Source of the DNA: a virus
IMG/VR virus record: IMGVR_UViG_3300008116_006180
Coordinates: 1-38,180 of that record
Length of the DNA: 38,180 bases
Direction: 5' to 3' (one strand)
Of this stretch, positions 26,090 through 34,158 are shown piece by piece. The notes beneath the pieces are model-generated. The model saw nothing but the letters and a program-made list of their open reading frames with translations. It had not been told where the DNA came from and did not search any database. How positions within the stretch are numbered: the first letter of the stretch is position 1; each line of letters starts with the position of its first letter. Made by a program: the position numbers and the translations under genes.

Positions 26090-26148
26090 AATATAGTTGT
26101 CTGCCCATTAGGGGGACAAATTAACTTATTCGCTTGAAAGGGGAATAA
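26090..26148 (+). promoter_or_regulatory. hsp20 promoter and leader with possible RNA thermometer
   Basis: -10 TATAAT at 26089-26095. Leader hairpin TTGTCtgCCC...GGGgGACAA (26097-26118) and a second stem TTATTC (26126-26131) with GAATAA (26143-26148) that contains the SD AAAGGGGA. Sequestration of the SD is predicted, not shown. Confidence 0.45.
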
Positions 26149-26149
26149 C

Positions 26150-26566
26150 ATGGTAACAAAGTACGCTATGGATCTATTTAATGATCCCTTTTTTATTGGC
26201 TTCAACAGAGAGTTGAGTCGCCTAAACACTGCACATAAAACAAATTCACAATCATATCCTCCGTATGATCTCATCAAACTAGATGAAGACACATATAAGA
26301 TCTCGCTGGCTGTTGCTGGGTTTTCTAAGGAAGATATTGATGTGTCCGTAGACAATGGAACACTCATTATTAAGGGTGATATTGTTGAGGTTACAGATGC
26401 AGAGGTAGTTCATAAGGGTATCGCAGGAAGAAAGTTTGTAAGATCTTTTGCCTTGGGAGAGTATATGGAAGTAACTTCTGCTGAACTAAAGGACGGTATG
26501 CTGCATGTTAGTGTGGTAAGGATCGTTCCTGAAGACAAAAAGCCTAAGTCTATTAAAATTAAGTAG
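26150..26566 (+). CDS. Hsp20/alpha-crystallin small heat-shock protein
   Basis: 138 residues. PYDLIKLDEDTYKISLAVAGFSKEDIDVSV, later LIIKG and SAELKDGMLHVSV (the conserved G-x-L motif), then basic PKSIKIK. ATP-independent chaperone that holds unfolding proteins. Phage copies exist in cyanophages and others and may help virion assembly or stress. SD AAAGGGGA, ATG at 26150. Confidence 0.9.
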   Translation: MVTKYAMDLFNDPFFIGFNRELSRLNTAHKTNSQSYPPYDLIKLDEDTYKISLAVAGFSKEDIDVSVDNGTLIIKGDIVEVTDAEVVHKGIAGRKFVRSFALGEYMEVTSAELKDGMLHVSVVRIVPEDKKPKSIKIK

Positions 26567-26698
26567 TATAATAGACAACATTCCGCAAAACATATCCCTA
26601 GGGATTTTGAAACGGATGCTCTTCTGAAAAGAGAGTTAGCAGGAGTTGAATCTTCGTGGCTAATAGACCTGAGCAGTCGTCTATAAACTGCTCACCAC
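26567..26698 (+). ncRNA. Possible structured RNA downstream of hsp20
   Basis: A TATAAT at 26567-26572 is followed by CTCTTCTGAAAAGAG, TTAGC...GCTAA and a GAGCAG/CTGCTC hairpin (26669-26694), the fifth copy of the 3'-end element. No ORF. Could be an hsp20 3' region or a small RNA. Confidence 0.4.
26669..26697 (+). terminator. GAGCA/TGCTC 3'-end hairpin, copy 5
   Basis: CCTGAGCAGTCGTCTATAAACTGCTCACC... (stem GAGCAG with CTGCTC); lies between hsp20 (+) and the convergent oxygenase (-). Confidence 0.55.
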
Positions 26699-27274
26699 TT
26701 ATATAAAAGAATAAATAGCAAGGGTAGAATGTCTAGAGTTGCCAGTGCATTCAAGAACCCCATGAAGATAATTGCTAGGAAATATAACTAATGATCCTGC
26801 GTTAGGCTTGTATACTGTATATTGTTCTGGAAAAAAAATTTCTCCACCATCATAGTCATCGTTTAAATAAATTAAGGATGTCATGTGGGCCAGAGGATGA
26901 CCGTTGCTTGCCTCTGCTGGCATATAGTCAAAATGCTCCTCCATTTTTGTATTTGGAATCCTTGAAACAAAATTCATGTTAGAAAGTGGTTTTTCTGCTA
27001 CCCTTATGGAAAATCTTTCTAAATAACTATTAATGTATTTAGGTATTTCTTTTTCAAGATCAACGAATATTTTAAAAACTTCTGGGTTTTCATCTTTAAA
27101 TGTTTTTTTAGATAAATAGTCAAAATCTTTATTTTTTGAAACAGGCTTTGTTTTAATAAAACTATTTAATATGTGTAGATATTCTTTTGATAAAAAATCA
27201 TCAACAATTACAATATTATCTTCTGATTTTCCAATAATATTAAATCGGCTTTCTATTTCTATTTGGCTGAGCAT
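26699..27274 (-). CDS. 2OG-Fe(II) oxygenase (P4H-like)
   Basis: 191 residues. H114-x-D116 (EEHFDYMP), SLIYLNDDYDGGEIFFPE, H171 (LHGVLEC) and R181 (SRHSTLAIY) are all present. Substrate unknown. TATAAT (minus, 27281-27286), 6 nt, ATG: leaderless. Divergent from the second oxygenase, 49 bp away. Confidence 0.85.
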   Translation of the reverse strand: MLSQIEIESRFNIIGKSEDNIVIVDDFLSKEYLHILNSFIKTKPVSKNKDFDYLSKKTFKDENPEVFKIFVDLEKEIPKYINSYLERFSIRVAEKPLSNMNFVSRIPNTKMEEHFDYMPAEASNGHPLAHMTSLIYLNDDYDGGEIFFPEQYTVYKPNAGSLVIFPSNYLHGVLECTGNSRHSTLAIYSFI

Positions 27275-27280
27275 ATGTCA

Positions 27281-27317
27281 ATTATAGCATATATGACATT
27301 TTCTAATATGATATACT
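27281..27317. promoter_or_regulatory. Divergent leaderless promoters of two oxygenases
   Basis: Minus TATAAT (27281-27286) and plus TATACT (27312-27317) each lie 6 nt from their ATG. GACA half sites (TGTCA/TGACA) are found between them. Confidence 0.65.
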
Positions 27318-27323
27318 TAATAA

Positions 27324-27902
27324 ATGAAAGAGTCAATGGACATAAAAATAATTAAGAACTTTGTGGATAAGGAAGATGCTGATAGACTAATCAAGTATAT
27401 AGAGACTAATAAACTAAACAAAGATAAGTTTATATATACTGAATACCTAAAAACAGTTGAATCTCAACAAGCACAATCTCAAATTCCAGAACAATTTTCT
27501 ATAAACGATCATCCAGAAGTAAAAGATATTTATATTAAATATGCTAAAAGGTTTATTGAAGAGTGTAAAGTTTTTTTTGACAATACAGAAGGAATTGGGC
27601 TTTATGCACAATGGCTAACTATGTATGGAATTGGGAATGAATTGCCAAGACATAGAGATAACCACTTTGGGGCGGAAGAAATTAACTTTAGTGCAGTCAT
27701 ATATTTAAATGATGATTTTACTGGTGGAGAATTGTTGTTAGAAGATTTTGGATATTTGCATAAGCCCGAAGCGCTCAGTATGATTATCTTTCATCCAACC
27801 TATTGGCACGAGATCAAGCCAATCCTCAGCGGTAAAAGATATGCTATGCCAATCTGGGGCACTTTAAATGATAGTAAAAAACTTGATTTTATCAATGACT
27901 AA
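27324..27902 (+). CDS. 2OG-Fe(II) oxygenase (P4H-like)
   Basis: 192 residues. H110-x-D112 (PRHRDNHF), AVIYLNDDFTGGELLL, H162 (WHEIK), R172 (GKRYAMPIW). Similar to 26699 but not close. Leaderless start at 27324. Substrate unknown; possible targets are protein side chains, host glycans or nucleobases. Confidence 0.85.
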   Translation: MKESMDIKIIKNFVDKEDADRLIKYIETNKLNKDKFIYTEYLKTVESQQAQSQIPEQFSINDHPEVKDIYIKYAKRFIEECKVFFDNTEGIGLYAQWLTMYGIGNELPRHRDNHFGAEEINFSAVIYLNDDFTGGELLLEDFGYLHKPEALSMIIFHPTYWHEIKPILSGKRYAMPIWGTLNDSKKLDFIND

Positions 27903-27937
27903 TGGTATACTTGATATAACTAACTAGGAGAATTATA

Positions 27938-28030
27938 ATGATTAATATATTTATGCTTATTCCCGCTTTTATTTTGGGATACCTTGCTTGTTACTTATTT
28001 ATGACTTATGGCGTTGACCAGGGAGAATGA
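27938..28030 (+). CDS. Single-TM micropeptide (30 aa)
   Basis: MINIFMLIPAFILGYLACYL... one membrane helix. SD TAGGAG; promoter TTGATT-17-TATACT (27879-27911). TGA overlaps the next ATG. Confidence 0.55.
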   Translation: MINIFMLIPAFILGYLACYLFMTYGVDQGE

Positions 28031-28245
28031 TGCAATACTGGTCTTGGTTGTTAGCAGTAATAGGTGTAGCAGGAATCTACTTTGTAGGCCGTAAAACCAT
28101 TTGGGGTTGGATAGTCTTATGCTTTAATGAGGTGCTTTGGGTTGCCTACGCAGTAATAACTGAGCAGTATGGCTTTATTTTTTCAGCAATAGCGTACGCA
28201 GTTGTGTATATTAAGTCTTTTGTGCATTGGAAAAAAACAGAATAA
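28027..28245 (+). CDS. Multi-TM membrane protein (72 aa), PnuC-like?
   Basis: Three hydrophobic segments, with the pattern WGWIVLCFNEVLWVAYA...QYGFIFSAIAYAVVYIKSF, weakly like small PnuC-related proteins. A transporter role is only a guess. Confidence 0.45.
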   Translation: MMQYWSWLLAVIGVAGIYFVGRKTIWGWIVLCFNEVLWVAYAVITEQYGFIFSAIAYAVVYIKSFVHWKKTE

Positions 28246-28247
28246 TT

Positions 28248-28385
28248 TTATTCTGATTCTTTTTTAGGATGCTTTGGAGTGTAAGGCTCTATCTTAGATT
28301 TAATTCGTCCATCTTTATATAGTCTTACGATCCAGCCATCTTTAATTTGCATTGAGTTAAATGCAGTTGCTTTTTTCTTTGGCAT
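28248..28385 (-). CDS. Small basic protein (45 aa)
   Basis: MPKKKATAFNSMQIKDGWIV..., then DGRIKSKIEPYTPKHPKK. ATG overlaps the stop of the gene upstream (TAATG). Strand-rich and basic, might bind nucleic acid or the virion. Confidence 0.5.
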   Translation of the reverse strand: MPKKKATAFNSMQIKDGWIVRLYKDGRIKSKIEPYTPKHPKKESE

Positions 28386-29074
28386 TATAATGTGTGTCTT
28401 TCTCTGTTTACTTTTGTATAATCTTTTCCAAAGTCAGCAAACAGTGCTTTATCTTTTTCACGATTAACAATTCCTCTTGACCAAGAAAACCCTGCATCTC
28501 CACCCCACGCTAACCACATAATGTAGCCATTAGATGGGTTTTCTGAGTTGCCCCAGTCCTTACCCTTCTTATCCACTTCATGGCGTGAGAAGTACGAGTA
28601 CATTCTCTTGACAGTACTAAGAGAAATTGTTTCTCCTCTTGCTAACTGACCTGCACGAGTCCAGCCTACAGATGTTCCAGCACCATTTGCTTTTCCATCT
28701 TCTTTAAACTTAATTGCTCTACGAGCAGCAGCCCTTGCTCCTGCTGGTGGAGAGTATCCATCTGCTTTTGAAACTGTATCAGTTTGGTATTCAACCGTGT
28801 CATCATCTTCAAATAAATCGTCTGCTTTTTCAGCAGGAACACAATTTGGAACTGGCTTACCATTATCTCCTGGTTTCATTCCACGCTGTACATATCCATC
28901 CCAACATGGGGCAGCCTTACCAATTGATGAGTCATACATGGCCATAGCAACCTCTGAATCGGTGTTTGGAGAGCATACAGGACAGTCTGGGCAGTCTACA
29001 TTAAGTTCTTTGCAGGTCTCGCAACCGCACCCCTGGTAGGTGGTTGTAGGCATTACTGAGTCATCTTTTATCAT
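28385..29074 (-). CDS. Cys-rich protein with HEVDKK...WGGDAG C-terminal domain
   Basis: 229 residues. N-terminal Cys cluster (GCGCETC...CPDCPVC), an acidic middle and a C-terminal domain with ARAAARRAIKFKEDGKANG, ETISLSTVKRMYSYFSRHEVD and IMWLAWGGDAGFSW. I recall this C-terminal domain from phage head-maturation or portal-associated polyproteins; here it stands alone. TATAAT (minus, 29081-29086), 6 nt, ATG: leaderless. Function unknown. Confidence 0.55.
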   Translation of the reverse strand: MIKDDSVMPTTTYQGCGCETCKELNVDCPDCPVCSPNTDSEVAMAMYDSSIGKAAPCWDGYVQRGMKPGDNGKPVPNCVPAEKADDLFEDDDTVEYQTDTVSKADGYSPPAGARAAARRAIKFKEDGKANGAGTSVGWTRAGQLARGETISLSTVKRMYSYFSRHEVDKKGKDWGNSENPSNGYIMWLAWGGDAGFSWSRGIVNREKDKALFADFGKDYTKVNRERHTL

Positions 29075-29080
29075 ACAACC

Positions 29081-29089
29081 ATTATACCA
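29081..29089 (-). promoter_or_regulatory. Extended -10 promoter (TGGTATAAT), leaderless
   Basis: TGGTATAAT on the minus strand, 6 nt before ATG at 29074. Confidence 0.6.
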
Positions 29090-29091
29090 CT

Positions 29092-30174
29092 ATGATACAA
29101 TTGGTTGTGTTAGAAAAATGGACTATCAGTGAGCATGAAATACCAAAAACATCAATAAAGTACTATTCTGTATCTGATCTTAAAATAGGAGAAAATCCAG
29201 ACCTAGAACTTATGAAGATTGATGGAAATTCATTTATTTTGGAGGTTGAGGGTTATCAGTATTTTCATCTTTTTCAAGATAAAATTGGACAATACGAATT
29301 CTTAAAAAGACATGTTCCAGATCTTAGAATGGTATTAGTGGGAAATTTGGACTATAATTTTCCGCCAACAGATGAGGCTATAGGGAGCAAGGTTATTATG
29401 GAGGCCTTTTCTGTTTATGATATTAAAAAAGAAGATATAGTATTTTTAAATAAAACAAATGTTTGGTTTGAAAAAATATTTTATGCCAACAAATTTTTAA
29501 ATAGATTTCTTCCAGCCGAGTTGCCTGGAAATCCTATCTATGGAGTAGTTGATAAAGATAAGTATTTTGACTTTAATATTGAAATAGCAAAAATTGTTAG
29601 AGATTTGTACTTAGATGTGCAAAAACAAAAAACCCTTAAAGTATTTGTATCACGAAAAAGACTAAATGTAGATATTAGGAAAATGAAAAATTTGATAGAA
29701 AAAAGGTCAACAGGAGAACTGAAGACAGAAGAAGAACAACTACTAACTAGAATGATGAGAGTATATGGTCCTGAAGATAAAGACGCAGAAAAAATAATTG
29801 AACAAAGATTTTTAAAATTCGAAGATGAAGAAAAATTAGAGAACTATTTTGTTTCTAAGGGATACACTGTTATAGATCCATATCGTATGACATTTGATCA
29901 ACAGGTTGACTTGTTTAGCAGAGTTACCCATGTTGCTTCTATTCGGGGAAGCGGACTTTATAACACTATTTTTTGCAGTTCAGGGACAAATGTATTTATA
30001 ATAGATACATCAAATAAATATAATTTTGAGTATAAAACCATAGTTCAAGTTGCAACAAATAATGTTTATGAAATACCAGTTTGTTCTATAGAAAATCCCG
30101 AAACACCACAAATATTTTTTTCTGTAGACAACATTATTCGACTACTTGAAAATCATTACCTAGATAGACTATAA
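29092..30174 (+). CDS. GT61-like (DUF563) glycosyltransferase A
   Basis: 360 residues. N-terminal half: FHLFQDKIGQYEFLKRHVPD. C-terminal: HVASIRGSGLYNTIFCSSGTNVFIID, the hallmark of GT61/DUF563 enzymes (G-[ST]-x2-N-x-[IL]-F ... G-[TS]). Transfers sugars to glycans in other systems. ATG at 29092; a TACAAT at 29095 puts a leaderless start at GTG 29107 in frame as an alternative. Paralogue of genes at 30169 and 32354. Convergent with 30169 (6-bp overlap). Confidence 0.75.
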   Translation: MIQLVVLEKWTISEHEIPKTSIKYYSVSDLKIGENPDLELMKIDGNSFILEVEGYQYFHLFQDKIGQYEFLKRHVPDLRMVLVGNLDYNFPPTDEAIGSKVIMEAFSVYDIKKEDIVFLNKTNVWFEKIFYANKFLNRFLPAELPGNPIYGVVDKDKYFDFNIEIAKIVRDLYLDVQKQKTLKVFVSRKRLNVDIRKMKNLIEKRSTGELKTEEEQLLTRMMRVYGPEDKDAEKIIEQRFLKFEDEEKLENYFVSKGYTVIDPYRMTFDQQVDLFSRVTHVASIRGSGLYNTIFCSSGTNVFIIDTSNKYNFEYKTIVQVATNNVYEIPVCSIENPETPQIFFSVDNIIRLLENHYLDRL

Positions 30175-31206
30175 CTCTGCATCATTAATTATTGATTTTA
30201 AAACAAAGTCTTTGTTTAAGTGCAGCCCTTTTGTTTTTGGCATTGCTGATGACTCATTAAAACATATCTCATTTACATTCAGATTTCTATTTTTTAAATA
30301 TTTTGTAAACTCATACCCCCAAAAATTTTGAGTGCTTACTATGTTTACTGTAGATCCTGGATTCATATATACTCCAGGGAACATGTTGCTTCCATCCATT
30401 CCCGCAAAATGAGTTGCCTGACTCATAAGAGAAAACTGTTCAACAAGACCCATTGACCCCATATTGACTATTTCGTATCCATTAGATCTAAAGTATTTTA
30501 TAATTTCTCTTTCATCATAGACTCTATCTGATTCTTTATTATCAAAATATGAATGGTCAAAGTTTATAAAGTCTGGGTCATTTTTGTCATACGGCATTCT
30601 GCTAGAATAAATCTTTTTTGATTCAGACATACTTTTGAGTGAAGAAAACTTTTCTATTATTTTTTCTATGTACTGAAACCTAATTGGAATTAATTCTTCA
30701 TGAGAAAAATCAAAAAGTTCCTGCTGTATTGAAAATGGTGTCATCCTATCATAATCCCACATAGATCTTGTTGGCATAAGGACTACCTCTTCAAACTCTA
30801 CGGTATCATTAATTATGTCAAATATTATGTTTGATTTGTTATACATTTTTTGAACCTCCAAAACAAATAGATTATCTGGATTCCTAGATTGTCTAAAAAA
30901 CTGTCCGTTATCTCCATCGTTAGTATCTTTTGAACAAAACACTATGTTTATTTCGGGATCTATAGATCTTAAGTATTCGTATGTACCAATAATGTCTACT
31001 AGGGTGTGATAATACTGGCTTGCTGCTGGTGCAAGAAAAGATTTACCAGGTACAAAGATCTTATTTTTACCAGACTCTGGAGATGTTTTGTAATTATGAA
31101 TATGAATAACCTTAAGTTCATCTACTGTGGAGTTTGACAAAGATACTGATTTAAATGAGTAGTCTATAAAATCTCTATGGCCGTGGTAGTTGCCTCTAAA
31201 ATCCAT
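30169..31206 (-). CDS. GT61-like (DUF563) glycosyltransferase B
   Basis: 345 residues, divergent paralogue: YYHTLVDIIGTYEYLRSIDPE in the N-terminal half and HFAGMDGSNMFPGVYMNPGSTVNIVS near the C-terminus. TATAAT (minus, about 31212-31217) is 5 nt from ATG. May add a sugar to a host or phage glycan. Substrate unknown. Confidence 0.7.
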   Translation of the reverse strand: MDFRGNYHGHRDFIDYSFKSVSLSNSTVDELKVIHIHNYKTSPESGKNKIFVPGKSFLAPAASQYYHTLVDIIGTYEYLRSIDPEINIVFCSKDTNDGDNGQFFRQSRNPDNLFVLEVQKMYNKSNIIFDIINDTVEFEEVVLMPTRSMWDYDRMTPFSIQQELFDFSHEELIPIRFQYIEKIIEKFSSLKSMSESKKIYSSRMPYDKNDPDFINFDHSYFDNKESDRVYDEREIIKYFRSNGYEIVNMGSMGLVEQFSLMSQATHFAGMDGSNMFPGVYMNPGSTVNIVSTQNFWGYEFTKYLKNRNLNVNEICFNESSAMPKTKGLHLNKDFVLKSIINDAEL

Positions 31207-31256
31207 ATTTTATTATATCATATGGTGTATAATTAACTTATATCGAAAGGCTTTTA

Positions 31257-32357
31257 ATGAACATTGTTATACCTATGGCTGGACTTGGTTCCCGCTTTCA
31301 AAATGCGGGGGTGACAACCCCAAAACCATTAATAGTTGTTGATGGTAAGACCCTTATTGAACATTCTGTAGATTCACTTGGCATAGATGGTAAGTATATT
31401 TTTATTACAAGGGTTTACGATGATCCACAAGACAATGAGAGACTAACATCAATATTAAAAATGTTAAAGCCAGATTCAGTTGAAATAAAAATAGATAAAA
31501 TGCAATATGGAGCGGCAGATGCTTGCCTTTATGCAAAAGATTATATAGATAACGAAGAAGAATTAATTATTACAAACTGTGATCAACTCCTTTCCTGGGA
31601 CCCCCAAAATTTTTTGTCAGTCGTAAAAGATTCAAATTGCGACGGATCAGTTGTTCTGTTTACCTCAACAAACAATAAAAATAGTTTTGCAGAAGTTTCT
31701 TCTAATAGAGTAATAAGACTTGCAGAAAAAGATGTTATCAGTAATCATGCACTTGTAGGTATTCATTATTGGAAAAAGGGTCAAGATTTTGTTTATTCTG
31801 CCGAAAAATTATTAAAAGAATACAAAACCTTTGGACTAAAAGAATGCTATATATCTAACACATATAATTATTTAATTAATAATAAAAAAAATATAATTCC
31901 GTATAACATTGAAAACAACATGTTTATATCTCTTGGGACTCCCGAAGATATAGAAATTTACCTGGCAAAGATTAAAGAATTTTATACTGAAAAACCTAAG
32001 ACAATATTTTGTGATATAGATGGAACAATAATAAAGCATGCCCACAGATTTAGTCATATAGGAAAAGAGGAAGCGCTAGATCTAGATGGAGTTATTGCAA
32101 AATTTAATGAATGGGATTCTAAAGGTCACAAAATTATTTTAACAACAGCAAGAAAAGAGTCGGCAAGATATATTACTGAAAAACATCTTAGCGATCTTGG
32201 ATTTTGTTGGGACTACCTTTTAATGGGAATTACCAGTGGAACAAGATTTTTATTTAATGACAAATTAAAAGAATCTGATCCAGATAGAGCGGTGGCAATA
32301 AATCTTATTACCGATAAAGGATTTGTAAATACTAATTGGGAAGGTTTTGGTCTATGA
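31257..32357 (+). CDS. Nucleotidyltransferase-HAD phosphatase fusion
   Basis: 366 residues. N-terminal sugar-nucleotide transferase: MNIVIPMAGLGSRFQNAG with GLGSRF (9-14) and PKPL (22-25), TNCDQ (106-110). C-terminal HAD domain from about 249: FCDIDGTI (nucleophile D253, acid D255), LTTAR (295-299), then FNDKLKES. Would make an NDP-sugar and dephosphorylate a sugar phosphate. SD GAAAGG, ATG 31257. Overlaps the next gene (ATGA). Confidence 0.85.
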   Translation: MNIVIPMAGLGSRFQNAGVTTPKPLIVVDGKTLIEHSVDSLGIDGKYIFITRVYDDPQDNERLTSILKMLKPDSVEIKIDKMQYGAADACLYAKDYIDNEEELIITNCDQLLSWDPQNFLSVVKDSNCDGSVVLFTSTNNKNSFAEVSSNRVIRLAEKDVISNHALVGIHYWKKGQDFVYSAEKLLKEYKTFGLKECYISNTYNYLINNKKNIIPYNIENNMFISLGTPEDIEIYLAKIKEFYTEKPKTIFCDIDGTIIKHAHRFSHIGKEEALDLDGVIAKFNEWDSKGHKIILTTARKESARYITEKHLSDLGFCWDYLLMGITSGTRFLFNDKLKESDPDRAVAINLITDKGFVNTNWEGFGL

Positions 32358-33337
32358 GTTTGGGGTCATATCCTAGCATCAATAAAATTGAGTATGGAGA
32401 AGTAAAAAAGATAGATGCTCCAGGATATAAAAGAAAAATATTTCATATATCTAATCTTGTTTTAAATTCACACTTAGAGGGCGACAGCAGGATTGTTAGT
32501 GGCAATTCGTTTTTATATTTTATAAATGATTGGCAATATGGGCATGTTCTTCAAGATGTTGTTGGACACTATGAGTTTTTAAAGCAGTATGTTCCAGACC
32601 TACAACTTTTAATCCTTTCTGGAAATGAAGGAGATTACGAAAGCGAAACTTTTTATACAAGAAATGTAGTAATAGATAATATAATTGAAAGTTACCCAGA
32701 CTGCATATTTGTAAATGATAGAAATAAAATACTTATTGAAAACATTTATTGTCTATTTACAATTTTTATGCAACCAATTAGGAATGTTATAGAAACAAAT
32801 GACCAAATACATGAAATCGAAGACCCAGATTTTAAATATCAAGTTTGGGCTGCTAACGCTATTGTAAAAAAATTTGGTCCAAAAGAGCCAGTAAAACCAA
32901 CAAGAAAAATATACATATCTAGATCTATGGCGGATCCTATGTATGACAATAAATCTTTTGAGCATCACAAAAAAATTCGAGTACTTAAAAATTCAAAACT
33001 TCTTGAAGATTATCTTGAGTCCCTTGGGTATGAAATTGTTTTAAATGAAAATCTCAACATTGAAGAGCAGGCAAAGTTGTATCAGAGCGCCACTCATGTT
33101 ATAACTATAAATGGAACTGGCGCATACAATACAATATTTTGCAATCCAGGAACAACAATTATTTTTTTAGAGATACACACATCTTTTTGGTGGTTTTTTG
33201 ATTATTTGACAGAAGAACTTACTTCTAATGTTGTAAAAAAAATACCGATAATAAAACTATCCGAAGATGGTAAGGGGTATCCAATTGTTGTAGAGCAACT
33301 GATAGCATGTCTAAAGGAGTGCGAGGACATCCTATGA
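32354..33337 (+). CDS. GT61-like (DUF563) glycosyltransferase C
   Basis: 327 residues, paralogue of A: FINDWQYGHVLQDVVGHYEFLKQYVPDL and HVITINGTGAYNTIFCNPGTTIIFLE. ATG 32354 overlaps the TGA of the upstream fusion gene and is preferred over an in-frame start 18 nt upstream. Third gene in the operon with the sugar-activating fusion, so it may use its product. Confidence 0.75.
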   Translation: MSLGSYPSINKIEYGEVKKIDAPGYKRKIFHISNLVLNSHLEGDSRIVSGNSFLYFINDWQYGHVLQDVVGHYEFLKQYVPDLQLLILSGNEGDYESETFYTRNVVIDNIIESYPDCIFVNDRNKILIENIYCLFTIFMQPIRNVIETNDQIHEIEDPDFKYQVWAANAIVKKFGPKEPVKPTRKIYISRSMADPMYDNKSFEHHKKIRVLKNSKLLEDYLESLGYEIVLNENLNIEEQAKLYQSATHVITINGTGAYNTIFCNPGTTIIFLEIHTSFWWFFDYLTEELTSNVVKKIPIIKLSEDGKGYPIVVEQLIACLKECEDIL

Positions 33338-33666
33338 AAATATCAAGGATAGAAGATACTGATCGTGGTTGGTTCATAGGTAATTTTGAAAAGGCTGCTT
33401 TTCAAACAGATGCCTGTGAAGTATCCTATAAATTTCATAAAAAAGGAGAGCACTGGCCATTACATTATCAAGAAAAAATAATAGAGATAAATCTTATGGT
33501 TTCTGGAGAAATGATTATGCAAGGACAAAAATTAGTTTCTGGAGATATTTTTATTATATACCCATATGAAATTGCCGACCCAGAGTTTTTGACTGACTGC
33601 GGTGTTGTGTGTGTAAAATTGCCTGGTATACAAAATGACAAAGTTGTAGTTGAAAGAGTAAAATGA
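33334..33666 (+). CDS. Cupin-like protein (110 aa)
   Basis: Beta-rich with CEVSYKFHKKGEHWPLHYQEKIIEIN, LVSGDIFIIYPYEI: G-x4-H-W...H and G-D-x6-P, in the order of cupin motifs. Possible sugar epimerase or isomerase, or a regulatory sugar-binding cupin. ATG 33334 overlaps the previous TGA. Confidence 0.7.
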   Translation: MKISRIEDTDRGWFIGNFEKAAFQTDACEVSYKFHKKGEHWPLHYQEKIIEINLMVSGEMIMQGQKLVSGDIFIIYPYEIADPEFLTDCGVVCVKLPGIQNDKVVVERVK

Positions 33667-34130
33667 GAGTAATAGCCCATAGAGGCAACTTAGATGGACC
33701 AGATCTAGAAAATGAAAATAAGTATTTATATATACAAAAATGTATAGAACTAGGGTTTGATGTAGAAGTTGATATATGGGCTATAGATGGAGAATTATAC
33801 CTTGGTCATGACAAGCCACAGTATGCCATTGACAGGTCATCAGTGGCCGATATAGGCCTTAGTGGTTGGTTTCACTGTAAGAACCTTCAGGCTCTAGAAT
33901 ATTTCAAAGATAATTTAAATAGTCTTAATTATTTCTGGCATCAATCAGATGACTATACTATTACGAGTAATGGATACTTTTGGACATACCCTGGAAAATC
34001 AATAGGGTCTCAATCAATAATAGTTTTACCAGAGATCATAGATGGAAATAGTGTTGTAAAAATGTTAGCAGAAAAACCATATGGTGTTTGTACTGATTAT
34101 CCAAAGCAATATAGAAAAGCAGGCCACTAA
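33663..34130 (+). CDS. GDPD/PLC-like phosphodiesterase (155 aa)
   Basis: IAHRGN at the start (H5 R6 G7) and later VEVDIWAIDGELYLGHDKP (E, D and H) match the catalytic pattern of glycerophosphodiester phosphodiesterases; the domain is shorter than usual. It could act on teichoic acid or lipid head groups. ATGA overlap with the cupin gene. Last in the glycan operon. Confidence 0.65.
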   Translation: MRVIAHRGNLDGPDLENENKYLYIQKCIELGFDVEVDIWAIDGELYLGHDKPQYAIDRSSVADIGLSGWFHCKNLQALEYFKDNLNSLNYFWHQSDDYTITSNGYFWTYPGKSIGSQSIIVLPEIIDGNSVVKMLAEKPYGVCTDYPKQYRKAGH

Positions 34131-34146
34131 TTAAAGTGACCTGCTA
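34118..34146. terminator. Bidirectional terminator
   Basis: AGCAGGCCACT pairs with AGTGACCTGCT (one bulge) around AATTAA; between the glycan operon and the convergent holin-like gene. Confidence 0.7.
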
Positions 34147-34158
34147 AACTACTTAAGA

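Noticed and set aside
26600-26690. A fifth, degenerate tRNA downstream of hsp20
   Set aside because: A CTCTT...AAGAG stem resembles an anticodon arm, but acceptor and T arms do not pair.
28666-29039. Open frames on both strands within 28385-29074
   Set aside because: Shadows of the Cys-rich gene, with low-complexity composition.
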